Source: Pythium myriotylum
Taxonomy: Eukaryota; Oomycota; Peronosporomycetes; Pythiales; Pythiaceae
NCBI GenBank assembly: GCA_023091665.1
Contig: JALJCQ010000006.1
Location: forward strand, 558,001 to 622,000
Direction: 5' to 3'
DNA: 64,000 nt
Numbering within the stretch: the first letter of the stretch is position 1; each line of letters begins with the position of its first letter. The notes below the pieces were generated by a model, which saw nothing but the letters and a program-made list of their open reading frames with translations, had not been told where the DNA came from and searched no databases. Made by a program: the position numbers and the translations under genes. Positions 1 through 9,844 of the stretch are shown here, piece after piece.

Positions 1-326
1 CCTACATCAAGTCCAGGGCCGGCATCGAAGAGTTCGGCAAAGTCTCGATTATTCGCCCTACACCAGAGGATTGGTTTGCCATTCAGTGTTTGCTACAGTT
101 GTTGCTTCCGTTTAGAACCATAACGAAGGCCCTTGGTAAAAAAGGCTTCCCAAGTTGGGCTTTCGCGGGACGAGACGCATTCGTATTAATACCCAACCTA
201 GACTGAAGTAGAACATTAATGGCATTTTCGGAGTCCTACGAGAACAAGAGTTCCATACTGAGCTCGTGACTGAGTTCCTCGTTGGAATGAGTCCTCTCGG
301 GTACTTACGTTGGGTCGCACTTTTTG

Positions 327-800
327 TTAGCAAGAGCAAAATTCCCGTTTAGTAGCTACGGCTTTTTCCTCTAGTATGCTCAGTGCACGGAGTAATTTTC
401 GCACTTGGCGTTGAATCGGGACGGCAGCACTCATCCTTCTTTCCTTGTCCAGCTCTTCCTTCCGACGCTCTTGGCGTCGGGCTCGAAGAAAACCTCGGAA
501 CTTCCCCTGCAAGCAATTCGCTGCTGTATGATGTGTAATCTTGACTCTCCGAGCGTGCATTTGTCGACGTGTAATGTGATCACGAACGACTCGTTGAACT
601 GTTCGTGCCACTCACTCCTCTCTGTCTTGTTGCTCTACTTTCTTGGCAGTTTGCCTTAATATCCGTTGGCGCTGCTGCTCCAAACGCTCGCGTTCTTTGG
701 GTCGCTTCTGTGAGCGTCTCTCTTCAGCCTGAAGTGTAACTTCGTGGTGCTGGAGTCTCTCTAGTCTCTCTGATAGGATACGGTTCCGCGTTTGTGTACG
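327..800 (-). pseudogene. IQ-motif / charged coiled-coil protein fragment, broken
   Basis: Read on the minus strand, the frame from about 800 down to 609 encodes a highly charged Arg/Glu/Gln-rich helix (for example RLEQQRQRILRQ) and meets an in-frame TGA at about 612-614. The same frame then continues to 327 with two IQ-like calmodulin-binding segments (around AANCLQGKFRGFLRARR and PIQRQVRKLL). IQ motifs bind calmodulin or EF-hand light chains, usually in cytoskeletal or ciliary proteins. No start codon, promoter or downstream exon can be seen, so this is either a decayed fragment or one exon of a gene extending beyond the window. The IQ assignment rests on eye inspection only. Confidence 0.4.
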
Positions 801-1129
801 CTCGCTGGGCAGAGCTTGGGAGGCGAGAGGGGTTGGGACGAGGCGAGGAGCAGCGCAAACTTGACGAGACGGGGTTGGGACGAGACGAGGACCAGCTCAA
901 CCTTGACGAGACGGCGAGCAGCTCCAGCTCTTGCGCTAGCAGCTCCAGCACATCGATATGCTTGCTGAGCTCGTCCGCCTGAAGCACGTGGCAGGCCACT
1001 ATTTTGTCCACTACACGTTTGTAAACGTTCATGCACGTTGTTGCACGTTGAGTGCACGTCACCTACACGTGCAGAAACGAGCGCCCGACGTGCGCACGTT
1101 CCCACTAACTGTCGTTCCTTAGGATAGGT

Positions 1130-2160
1130 CTAATATTGTGTACTACACACTAACTGGATATTGTAACCAGTTTTCGGTTGTGCCACACTAATAGTGCCGG
1201 GAAACGCGGTACCTGACTCTACTGGCGAATATTACCAGCCAGTTAGAGATTTCAGGGAAGTGTCTGGTATGTTACCGGTTCTAGCGGAAAATTACCGTTA
1301 GTTTCGTGTGTGGCATTAGCCATCCGTACTGGTCCGCGACCCATTGGAATCTGATTCGCACCCACCGGTACCTCCTCGATCTGGTTTTTCTCCCGGTTAT
1401 AAGAGGGACGGGACAACCGGTCCACCCTCCGTAATAGACTTCCCCTTTTGCCTTGTCAGCTTCAAGTCTTCAGGCCTACAACAGCAGTTGTATCGGCGGC
1501 CACCTCGACATCCTGGTTCTCTAAGGTACTGGCTGTGTGTTGGAGTGCTCTGGCGGTGTGTACTGCGTGTCTGTGTGTTGCCTTGTGAGTCGCGGAGCCG
1601 GTCAAGTGACTGGGTGAAGCGGTTTCCTGGTTCGATAACCTAAGGGAAGTGGCTCAGGCCACGGACTGAGGGTTTTTATAGTGTGGTGGCGAGCTGTATT
1701 AACTGGGAAACCCGGTAATACATTCTATTGTATTTGTCTTTCTTGCGTTTGCTCCGGTCTGGGACCGGTTGCTTGGACTGGCTGATCGCTCCGTGCCGTC
1801 ACAGTCCCCCCTTTTCCCTTGCATTTCCGTAGTATCTGAAGGTTCTGGCAACCGGTTTGCCTACCAAATCAGACAGCATCGGGTAGCGGGTCATTTCCTC
1901 TATTACCCAGCTTCTGAAGAACCGTCAAAGGGTACACAACGCGAGGTGCTAGCCGGGTGAGCATTCTATCTCGCTTGCGCTAGTCATCTTTGGATATCTG
2001 CGTGGAGAAGGCTTTGCCCACCTCCTGCGATCGCGTTTTGCCTGCTATTGAAACCGGGTTAGTCTGTCGTGACTGAACTGGAAACGCAGCAGCAGAGCGT
2101 GAGCAGCTAAGTTTGGCAAGTGTTTCCCGGCTCCTACCCCTTCGCTAGTTGGAGTCGGGT
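1130..2160 (+). repeat. LTR-like block (unassigned retroelement)
   Basis: This kilobase has no convincing coding frame but looks like an LTR. A TATAAGAG box sits at 1398-1405, about 35 bp upstream of a pyrimidine-rich stretch, and GGTT/AACC-type short repeats recur throughout. It differs from the two Gypsy LTR types further right. Exact ends could not be fixed because no matching second copy lies in the window. It could equally be an ordinary intergenic region with a promoter. Confidence 0.3.
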
Positions 2161-2241
2161 GGATTGTCAAAAACATACGATCGCTACATCACATTCGGTC
2201 GATCAAGAGCCAGAACGTATTCGATTATATCCACATCCTAC

Positions 2242-2455
2242 TCGATTCCATATTCTAACTAAAGGGTGTCTCATCGACTAGAGTCAGAAAGCGAGGCTAG
2301 TGCGCCAAAGTCTAAAAGTTCGGTCGCGGGTGAGCTAGAAGGTATGTAATGATCACCCACATTGTACCCTAATCGATTCCATATCGTGCCCATATCCGAA
2401 CTGAATCGGATCTTATCAAATCGAGTCAGGAAGTGAAGCTAGCGCGCCGAGTGAA
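2242..2455 (+). repeat. Imperfect direct repeat, unit about 131-142 bp
   Basis: Two diverged copies can be aligned by eye. TCGATTCCATAT occurs at about 2242 and again at 2373. A GAGTCAG(A/G)AAG-type segment followed by GCTAG-GCGCC occurs at 2281-2310 and again at 2423-2452. In the frame of these segments both copies read Glu/Ser/Ala-rich peptides (ESESEASAP and ESGSEASAP). They may be remains of the acidic start of a retroelement gag, but this is only a guess. Confidence 0.4.
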
Positions 2456-2520
2456 GCGGAAGATAATGACGATTCGAATCGATCTAGTGATCAGCGCGTG
2501 ATACCCCAAGTGCTCGATGA

Positions 2521-3708
2521 TCCTCACTGCCTCCGTCTGAGCAGGGAAGCACGGCGTTGCTGCTGTTCCAGTGCATGTTCACTGGCTTCGTGATGTGTAA
2601 GGCGATGTCGGATACCAGCGCCCCAGCAGTCGCCAAGGCATACGACGAAGTGGTATTCCAGCGTTTTGGAGCCAGCTCTATCCTCCGCCATGACCAGGAC
2701 CCAGTCTTCATGAGCGAAGTGTTTGGTCAGTTTCGAGCTATGCTAGGTAGCCAGCAACGTGCGACGCTGGCTTACCGGCCCCAAGCCAACGGCCAGCAGG
2801 AGCGCTCAGTCCAGACTATTTCCAGAAGCATCAAGGCTTACGTAGCCAGGCCGGGCCAGGACGACTGGGAAGACGTCGTCTATCGACTCATGTTCGCTAT
2901 CAACACCTCCGTCGATGCCACCAGGAAGGATACTCCTTTCTTCCTAGCTCACGGTTGGGATGCCAAGTCGACGATAGCCGCCATGATCGCCCAGGCACCC
3001 AGGAGGCGGCGTGGAAACAAGATGGCTGCGAATTTCTGGCGGATCAAGATCCAGCGCGAGTACCAGTATGCACTAGCTTGGGCAAGGGATCTCCAGGCCG
3101 AGGCCAAGCAGTCCAGAGCCGAGCGTCAGACTGCTAGCTGGAACAGGCTTCCTGACTCTATTAAGACCGGTTTTGAAGTTGGAGACGCGGTCTGGTTATA
3201 TCTAGCTCGAGTGAAGCCAGGTCTAGCTAAGAAACTTGCCCACCACTGGCACGGACCGTTCCGGATCATCGAAAAGGCCAACGACCACCGTGTCCGGCTC
3301 AAGACTGAAGGGACTGCGTATCGTGTGAACCCCTGGGTTCACGTAAGTCGTCTGAAGCCACGTGTGCTATTCGAGGATCGTCCAGCTGATGTTCTCGACC
3401 CGGTACCAGAAGACTTGGACTGGGACGCTGCTCTGCTACCAGAAGATAGCTGGGAGCCAGATGAAGCCAGTGGTGAGTATGAAATGGAGTCAATCCTGGA
3501 TGTTAGATGGGAGTCCCAGCGAACTAGAGCCGGCAACAAACTGAAACGCCAGTATTTGGTCAAGTTCGTCGGGTACGACGAGCCGGAGTGGATCCCAGTC
3601 GAGAAGATCAAGGCTGGCAAGTTGCTGTACGAGTTCGACAACAGCCGCCGCGCCGAGAGTCGCTTCGCTGCTATGCAGTTGGGCGACGGCGAGCCTGAGG
3701 ACCGCTAG
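2521..3708 (+). pseudogene. pol: Gypsy integrase (C-terminal part) plus chromodomain, 5'-truncated
   Basis: The open frame starts abruptly after a stop at 2518-2520 and gives the end of a Ty3/Gypsy polyprotein. It contains part of the integrase core, with the second catalytic Asp in RHDQD at 2692 and the catalytic Glu in NGQQER at 2800, in the expected D-x35-E spacing. A GPY/F-type module (KKLAHHWHGPFRI) and a chromodomain (about 3475-3650, ending near the stop) follow. The HHCC finger and the first catalytic Asp are missing at the degraded left edge, and a normally conserved VD is QC here. Integrase inserts element DNA, and the chromodomain would steer it to marked chromatin. It may be the 3' part of the element whose LTR lies at 5640-6616. 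Confidence 0.85.
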
Positions 3709-4108
3709 GGCAACCTAGCGTGGATTGGGAGCTAGCATCCCCAGCGCCCAGCGTTGAAAGCTAGCGTCTTGGGTGCCAGTGCCCTTGCGCTCCGCGCAGA
3801 ATACTGGCGACCTGGGGATGAAGCTTGCTGCACTCCCAACCTGGATATGCATATGTGACGGTGACTAGCACCAGCGAGCCAGTCTTCACGACTGGGTGCA
3901 AGTCGGCTGGGTCAGAGGGCGCGTCTTTCCCAGCTAGCTCGAGTTGGATCATGAATTTCCAGTTCGAAGTCCGACTCGGCGAGCTAGTCTGGATGTGAAA
4001 TCCATCGACCCGCTGGTCCCAGCCACGACCATGAAAAAAAAAATGCATGTATTGATCGAATTAGCGAATGCTACCTACGGATATGCAAGACCTGAAGACA
4101 ATCCCAGT
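3709..4108. other. Gap between pol stop and antisense ORF
   Basis: About 400 bp lie between the integrase stop and the convergent antisense ORF. I see no coding frame of substance. A short stretch with GCTAG-rich imperfect repeats follows the stop (about 3710-3770), and an A-run lies at 4032-4041. By analogy with the better-preserved element at 16.9-28.6 kb, this corresponds to the spacer after pol (24,240-24,556 there). Confidence 0.5.
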
Positions 4109-5560
4109 TCAACTGCGAGCCGGCTTCATTAGTTTCGACCTCTGAGATGCGACTTCTGGGGCATTAGACGCAAGTCCGATGGTGGACACTCCATGAATCT
4201 GCGAGAAGCGAACCAGATCCCGCTCGGCGAGATTATCTGGGAGACGCCAGCAAATTGGGTGTCCTTCGCGATCCACGTTGTTCTCCAGTAAGTCTATCTG
4301 TTCCGGGAACAGTGCTTCGACAAAGCGGCTTGGAGCCGTCGACCAACGAGCACGCACTGGCTCCAACTCATCTAGCGCGCCAAGCTGCTCGAACATCTTG
4401 TCTGCACGCCCACTCGTTGACAGATTCTGGTGAGATTCCAGGGGCGGAGCTCTGGTGACGCGCGTCCTGGCTCTTTTGACAGCGCGAGCCAGTGACCCAG
4501 CAGCCAGAAAGCCTCCCGGTACTGGAATTGAAACACTAAATACTCCGTGCTTCTTGGCCTGGCGCGGTGGAGTCGAACCTAGTGCCTGGCTCGCCGGGTC
4601 TGTTGGCAGCGGCGGTGACGGTTCAGTGCGAGGCCGTTTTGACTGTGGTGCCGAACTTTTTGGTGATGATACCAGCTCGAGCGCTTGACGCTTGTGCGAC
4701 CCAGCACTCGACGGCCGTTCTGGCTCTGGATCCTCAATTTCCAGCTCGGGGACTTCGTCGTCCAGATCTGACGGCGACTCGCCTAGCTCGGGGATGCCGT
4801 CGGAGTCTCCACGACCCTCACGAGACTCTCCGGATCCAGCTCCTGCCAGTTTTCGAAATGTCTGTAGCTGCTCGGACGGTGTCGGTGATGCCCAGATCCT
4901 GTTGTCTTGATCATTTTGCATGAGGGCGACACTGAGACCAAGAGGCGCCTCCGCGGGTGAGTTAATAGCGGCTGCACGAAGTAGCGAATACCAGTGGCTC
5001 TCGTTGCCGCTGACTCGAGCATGCTTCCACGTGAACTGATAGATGCGGTCAAGGAGCTCGTCGTCGAAACGTGGCGGAAGATCTTTTTCCAAGTCGGCTT
5101 TGTTCTGGAACGCCACGTTGGCGGCATATAGAGTCCGCATTCGCGCTTGTGCCTTCGCGAGCTTCTCTTCCAGCTCCTTCGCGCGACCACTGACTTGGTC
5201 GAGCTCCGTTTCCAGATCGTTCACCTTGCGAATAAGCTTAGCCGCGTGCCCGGAGCTAGAACTCGCTTCTACTTTGGAGTAAACCAGCGCCTCGCTGATC
5301 TCAGACTTGCTCTCTCGGTCGCTTTCCAGTTCTTCAGTTCGCGTCTGCAGCTGGGAACGTAGCTCGACAACCAGCTTCGCCATCGCATGCGTTTGACCAA
5401 GAGCCAGTAGTGCTAGATCCTTCGTGTGACTTGGTGAGCTTGGGTCAGAGGCCGTTCGCAAAGCCGCGAGGCTCATCAGTACTGGAACTAACCCAACCAA
5501 GCGCCGGTTCATCTTGATTGTCGTCTGGAGACGTGGCAAGAAACGATCGAGTCCAAACAT
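4109..5560 (-). CDS. Antisense ORF of a Gypsy element: coiled-coil, acidic Ser/Pro-rich protein
   Basis: This is a 483-codon uninterrupted frame from the first ATG at 5560; the frame stays open back to about 5690, inside the neighbouring LTR. It sits between the pol fragment and the LTR at 5640 but is read in the opposite direction. Visible parts are a helical N-terminus, a long coiled coil (about residues 70-165 of the open frame, LETELDQ...LEEKLAKAQ), and a middle region rich in Ser, Pro, Glu and Asp with Lys/Arg clusters such as KRPRTEPS that could be nuclear localisation signals. The C-terminus is mixed. No enzyme motif is recognised. Its position matches the antisense gene of the second Gypsy element (24,557-27,346), although I cannot align the two sequences by eye. 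It may be an accessory element protein; nothing shows what it does. Confidence 0.6.
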   Translation of the reverse strand: MFGLDRFLPRLQTTIKMNRRLVGLVPVLMSLAALRTASDPSSPSHTKDLALLALGQTHAMAKLVVELRSQLQTRTEELESDRESKSEISEALVYSKVEASSSSGHAAKLIRKVNDLETELDQVSGRAKELEEKLAKAQARMRTLYAANVAFQNKADLEKDLPPRFDDELLDRIYQFTWKHARVSGNESHWYSLLRAAAINSPAEAPLGLSVALMQNDQDNRIWASPTPSEQLQTFRKLAGAGSGESREGRGDSDGIPELGESPSDLDDEVPELEIEDPEPERPSSAGSHKRQALELVSSPKSSAPQSKRPRTEPSPPLPTDPASQALGSTPPRQAKKHGVFSVSIPVPGGFLAAGSLARAVKRARTRVTRAPPLESHQNLSTSGRADKMFEQLGALDELEPVRARWSTAPSRFVEALFPEQIDLLENNVDREGHPICWRLPDNLAERDLVRFSQIHGVSTIGLASNAPEVASQRSKLMKPARS

Positions 5561-5639
5561 CTCGTCGATCTGGCGGGCCAGCACGGATGGGAAAAGTGGT
5601 GATCGCAGCTCTCCTCCATCCGCAAGTTCCCGGCTCAAG

Positions 5640-6616
5640 TGTGGTGAAGCGGCTTGAGGTTTTGAGGTGCGTCCAGACTTGACGCACCTCCCTCAACATT
5701 CGGTCGACATCAAGACCATCCATCAGTCTGCAATGGCAAGATTGAGGGTAACAAGCTCCGCACGCCGAGTTCGTCACATCCAGGACGCGTATGCATGAGA
5801 CGGACGTGACGGTTACGTCCCAGCACCTGGGGCGTGGCCCAGAGGCTGGATCGTCGTTGAGGCCCTGAGCGGTCTGATACAGTAGGAACAGATCTGAGGA
5901 ACATGAGTAGTATCAGACTCAGTAGGTGGGTGATTAGCACCTGATTACGTAGCTGGGTGATTACCTGGTGCCAGTGCATAGACAGGGCAGGTGCGGTATA
6001 GGGTAGGCAGTCACGTAGGCATCTGACTCTCTGGGTCAGGTATTCGGTTGTTGGAAAATAAAACTCTGGAATTTGCTGCCAAGCACTCAAGCCCCTCAAG
6101 TAAGGACTTCGAGTCCAGAAGTCACAAGACCCGTCGCCGCAGGAGGCGACGCTAAAACCTCCGGGTGCGTCTCGACAAGGCGCACCTGACGACCGTATTC
6201 CGACCGAAGCGCGTGTGGCTGCTGCTGCCCACGCGTATCGAGAGACCGAAGAGTAGGGGAAGACCAGCACCAGGTGCTGTGACCGCCGGACGAGGAGCCT
6301 CCCGTCCCCCCGCGCATCCGGGCCACCAGCCAGCTTCTGGTGACGATCGGCTCTGCGCTTCTCCGTCGCACGCAGCACGTGACCAGCGATCCACGTGCTG
6401 TGCCAAGGCGACAAACCAGCGGGCTTCACGACCCCGTTGGCCAAGACCCCCCGGACTTCAAGCCTAAGTGCCTGCGGTTCACCCCGTCAGCGACTGTGAC
6501 AGCGGGGTGTTAACGTCAGCAGCGACCGACCAGCCCAAAGAGTCTGTGTGGACCCGTGTGCGGCACCTGCTTCGCCCTCGCTGAGCGGCAGGTTTTGCCC
6601 CCACGCCTTCACCACG
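5640..6616 (+). repeat. Gypsy LTR (element 1), 977 bp
   Basis: It begins TGTGGTGAAG and ends CTTCACCACG, an inverted terminal repeat with one mismatch at the last base. The start (TGTGGTGAAGCGGC) and the end resemble the LTR of the element at 16,893 (TGTGGTAAAGCGGC), and a block near 6478-6520 shares GGTTCACCCC...CAGCGACT with it. One base later comes the same primer-binding site as in the second element. There is no partner copy to the right, so this LTR serves as 5' LTR of the gag-pol remnant at 6.6-11.6 kb. It may also have been the 3' LTR of the integrase and antisense-ORF block to its left. Confidence 0.8.
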
Positions 6617-6617
6617 G

Positions 6618-6635
6618 TGGTGCGTATGCCAGGAG
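6618..6635 (+). other. Primer-binding site, element 1
   Basis: TGGTGCGTATGCCAGGAG follows the LTR after one base and is identical to 17,911-17,928 in the second element. Its reverse complement ends in CCA as a tRNA 3' end would. It is not the usual initiator-Met type (TGGTATCAGAGC). I cannot name the priming tRNA. The first ATG of gag lies inside it. Confidence 0.6.
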
Positions 6636-8860
6636 CTGGCGGTCACATGGCTAAGTCCAAGAGATCGCACCCGAAGCCGTCTGACAAGGTGACCCCAGGC
6701 GGTGTCGGCTCATCCGAGCCAGGGTCACCCGCGCGATTGAGAGGAGGGCTCCCTCAAAGTCGCGTGCAAGATGACCAAGATGCCGATCAGAGTGGGCCTT
6801 CACAGATTGCTGTGATCCGGTCGGCCTCGGGTGACAATGTTGCTCGCAACTTGTCGCCCGAACTGGAAGAAGAAGGGAAGTCGGAGAGAGACGAACCAGT
6901 GACCTTGATGTTCGACGATCCAGGTGCTACGCTTAGTGCCGGACCTGCCGAGCATGGAAATGCTCCTCAAACTCCGATAACCCGAGCGGTGAACTCCGTC
7001 CCGCCGTTGATGGATCCTACTGCTCCGTCGACGTCACCCGCCCGGGTGCTGGAAGTGCTTTGTCAGAAGCACGACGCCCTGAAGCACCTCGAAGTCAGTC
7101 GTTGGGGTCCGGCAAGCGACGTACGCGACCCTGGGTTCGCGGCCATGAAGACCTCCCAGCAGGCCCTGAACGCAATCGTTGGTGTCTTCAACACGGCCGG
7201 ATACTCCGTCGCCATCCGCGACCAAGCGTCGATCCTGGCGATTGACCTGCCGAAGCTCCTGACTGCCGGTCAAGCCGTCTACGACCTGTTCCTGCGTCAT
7301 CAGATGCAGCGCAGGGTCGAACGCGCAGTGGCTGCGTCACGAGATGGACTCCTCAGCGAGGAGGAACTCAAAGGACTCGCTGAGCAGTACATGGGAGTGA
7401 CGAAGGAAGCGGTGGTGAAGCTGCGTGAATCGGTCATCGTCAAGGACGGTATGTTGAAGAACCTCGAGACGTACCTCCAGACCCTCGCTGAGCGTGCAGA
7501 TGCGGCGGAGGCTCAAGCAGCTGAGGCCAGGCAAGCCGCAGCTGAGGTGAGGAAGACTGCTGCTATGGCCAACCTCAAGGCGGCTGCCAAAGCTGCGGCT
7601 GCACCTCTGGCACCTGACGCTGTCAAGGAAGAGTCCAAGCCCGAGGTCAAGTCCGAACGGTCAAGCACTGCAAGCGGTTTGCGTGTCGGGACCAGCGACT
7701 ACCTCGCCGACATCTACGAGGACTGCATGCGCGACGGCCAGAGTGTCAGTGCGACGACCCGTCTTCGCCGAGCCGCCATCTCCGACGTCAAGGCGTTTGA
7801 CGGCAGGAGCCGCGACGAGTACAAGGCTAAGGGCTTCCTCGAGTCAGCTCGGTCCGCGTTCCTTCGAGATGCCATCACTCCGCAGGAGGCGTGCATTCAG
7901 TTCCCACTGTTGCTCGCCGACCGCGCGAAGACATGGTATCGGCAGCTCCCGCGAGCTGTGCGGACGGATTGGCCCTCACTCCAGCGCGAGTTCGAGGAAG
8001 AGTACTGCGGTGGCTCCATCAGCCCGCAGCGCCGGTACTTCGACGCGCGGCGCAAGCACAATGAGGAGGCGATCGACTACCTGTACCGCCTCAATGTGCT
8101 TGCGCAGGAGGCGAAGCTCGCGTACTCGACGGGTCCGAACAGTGTGGCGCATGTGCAACACTTCATAGACACCTGTGAGGACCCGGTCTTGGCTCGCCAG
8201 CTTGGCGCCCAGCGCCTCCAACAAGAGTCTGAGCTCCGTTCGACCTTGAAGGAGATGCTGTGCGTCGACCAGCGTCTGAGGCGTGACGATCCAGCACTTG
8301 GTCGGAGCCGTGGTCGAGAGGGTCGGGACTTCCGCGACCGTGACCGCCAGCCACAGCTGCCGATTGGCTCGAAGGCGAGGCCCATCGTCGTCGATGCGCT
8401 ACGCGCACTTGCCAGCACCTCAGCGGCCGACGAGGCAAGCGACAGCGCCGACGACAGCGACGGTGAACTCGAAGCGAGCGATGGCGAAGTGCTGGCGGAC
8501 GAGCCGCACCCGAGTGTCGAAGAGACAACACTTGACGCGCTGGTGAAGATGGTCGCAGCGCTCAGGCAAGGCAAGGACGTCAAGTCGAAGCCCCTGGTTC
8601 AAGACGCTCAAGTGCCGTGCTCGCACTGCGGCTCGACCCGCCATCGCGATCGTAACTGCTGGAGCCGCCTCACCTGCGGAGCTTGCGGTGCGAAAGGTCA
8701 TCCGACCGAGCACTGCTTCCAGCGCTGCAAGGGGTGTGCGAAGGTGCACGAACGGGGAGAGTGTGAGCTCGCTCGACTCGCTGACCAGATGAAGGCGTGG
8801 TATGATCCGTCAAGCCACGCCGGACTTCTGCCGCCAGCGGTCGAGAAGTGGTTAAACTAA
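6626..8860 (+). CDS. gag: Gypsy gag polyprotein (element 1), intact
   Basis: The 744-codon frame from ATG 6626 is uninterrupted; ATG 6647 (MAKSK) is an equally likely start outside the primer site. The N-terminal part is charged, and a capsid-like helical region follows (about residues 150-330). A long Ala/Glu coil lies near 300-350, and then a retrotransposon-gag-type domain with AKTWYRQLPRAVRTDWPSL. The C-terminus carries nucleocapsid zinc knuckles: CX2CX4HX4C starting near residue 665 (CSHCGSTRHRDRNC), a second (CGACGAKGHPTEHC), and a third shorter one (CKGCAKVHERGEC). Gag packages element RNA into particles. This is the only complete gag in the window; that of the second element stops before the knuckles. 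Confidence 0.85.
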   Translation: MPGAGGHMAKSKRSHPKPSDKVTPGGVGSSEPGSPARLRGGLPQSRVQDDQDADQSGPSQIAVIRSASGDNVARNLSPELEEEGKSERDEPVTLMFDDPGATLSAGPAEHGNAPQTPITRAVNSVPPLMDPTAPSTSPARVLEVLCQKHDALKHLEVSRWGPASDVRDPGFAAMKTSQQALNAIVGVFNTAGYSVAIRDQASILAIDLPKLLTAGQAVYDLFLRHQMQRRVERAVAASRDGLLSEEELKGLAEQYMGVTKEAVVKLRESVIVKDGMLKNLETYLQTLAERADAAEAQAAEARQAAAEVRKTAAMANLKAAAKAAAAPLAPDAVKEESKPEVKSERSSTASGLRVGTSDYLADIYEDCMRDGQSVSATTRLRRAAISDVKAFDGRSRDEYKAKGFLESARSAFLRDAITPQEACIQFPLLLADRAKTWYRQLPRAVRTDWPSLQREFEEEYCGGSISPQRRYFDARRKHNEEAIDYLYRLNVLAQEAKLAYSTGPNSVAHVQHFIDTCEDPVLARQLGAQRLQQESELRSTLKEMLCVDQRLRRDDPALGRSRGREGRDFRDRDRQPQLPIGSKARPIVVDALRALASTSAADEASDSADDSDGELEASDGEVLADEPHPSVEETTLDALVKMVAALRQGKDVKSKPLVQDAQVPCSHCGSTRHRDRNCWSRLTCGACGAKGHPTEHCFQRCKGCAKVHERGECELARLADQMKAWYDPSSHAGLLPPAVEKWLN

Positions 8861-8913
8861 ACCGCCCGACAGCCGCGGGGCTGTGACGCGACGGGCGTGT
8901 TTCCGAAGACACC

Positions 8914-9840
8914 GTGCATGTATATGCATACATAAGTAGGTCGACCACATCTGTGGAGTCTATACGTAATACACGTATTTGCATGGTTCAACCACTTCCC
9001 AATGAGTTCCATCGGGCGAAGGTCATCCAACGCCTGGTCCTGCATCCGGGAGAGCGGCGTGGGTTCTGGAAGCACCATGTGCAGAAGGAATACCGCCAGA
9101 CCATCGTCAACGCTCTGATCGACGACTGCCATGCCAGGGTCTTGCTAGACTCTGGCGCTGAGGTGTCAATACTGGACTCTGACTTTGCGCGTAAGCTTGG
9201 AGTCCCAGTAGACACCTCAGAGCAGCTCGATTGTGCGGGCGTGGGAGGTGCCGCCTATCACACGGAAGGACGAGCTCGCATCAAGCTGGTGTACGAGTTC
9301 TCCCTCTGGGTCGGCTGGCTTGGCAACACCAGAGTGATCCTCGGTATGGACTTCATGGAGCCCGCTGGTGTCCGTCTGGGCCTGGTGGAGGGTGTTGCCC
9401 AGCTGCCGGACGAGATCCGTGTGCGATATGAAGGCCGTTGTCCGCTCTACAGCCATCGTGCAGAGCAGCTCCGAGTCAAGGAGGAGATGGCGCTCCTGAG
9501 TGGCCAGTCGAAGTATTTAAGGGTACGGGCAGAGGCGAGGAAGCGTCTGTGGATCGGCCGTGCCCAACACTGGGTGCCAACCGCCGAGCTCAACGCTCGC
9601 GGTCGACTGAAGATCACGAACGTCAGCGAGTATCCGATCTTCATCCCGTCCCAGACTGTCGTCGGCATTTGGCTTGCGCCCGTTTCAGCGCCACGGCAGT
9701 TGGGGTTTGTCTCGATCGTCTCGCGTCGATACCGTGAGTGGCAATCGCTCGTGTACGAGGCAGAAGATGAGGAACTCCCGAAGGCATATGGATCAGCCGT
9801 CAAGGCTGCTCAAGACCAAGACTCGGAGCCTCTCGTGGCT
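8914..9840 (+). pseudogene. pol: Gypsy aspartic protease region (element 1)
   Basis: The frame downstream of gag (first ATG 8983) encodes a retropepsin: the active-site motif LLDSGAEVSILD near 9145-9180 and the second conserved block VILGMDFM near 9335. Retropepsin dimers cleave the gag and pol polyproteins. The frame differs from that of gag and has no overlap, so a frameshift or re-initiation would be needed. Around 9835-9845 the homologous reading shifts to another frame, so the link to reverse transcriptase is broken by an indel. The protease part itself shows all expected motifs. Confidence 0.8.
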
Positions 9841-9844
9841 CGCC

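Noticed and set aside
6165..6467. 100-codon plus-strand frame inside the LTR
   Set aside because: It lies in an LTR and has overlapping open frames on the other strand; GC-rich sequence gives such frames by chance.
7683..8583. Long alternative frames on both strands within gag
   Set aside because: They are shadows of the gag frame, which carries the zinc knuckles and homology to element 2.
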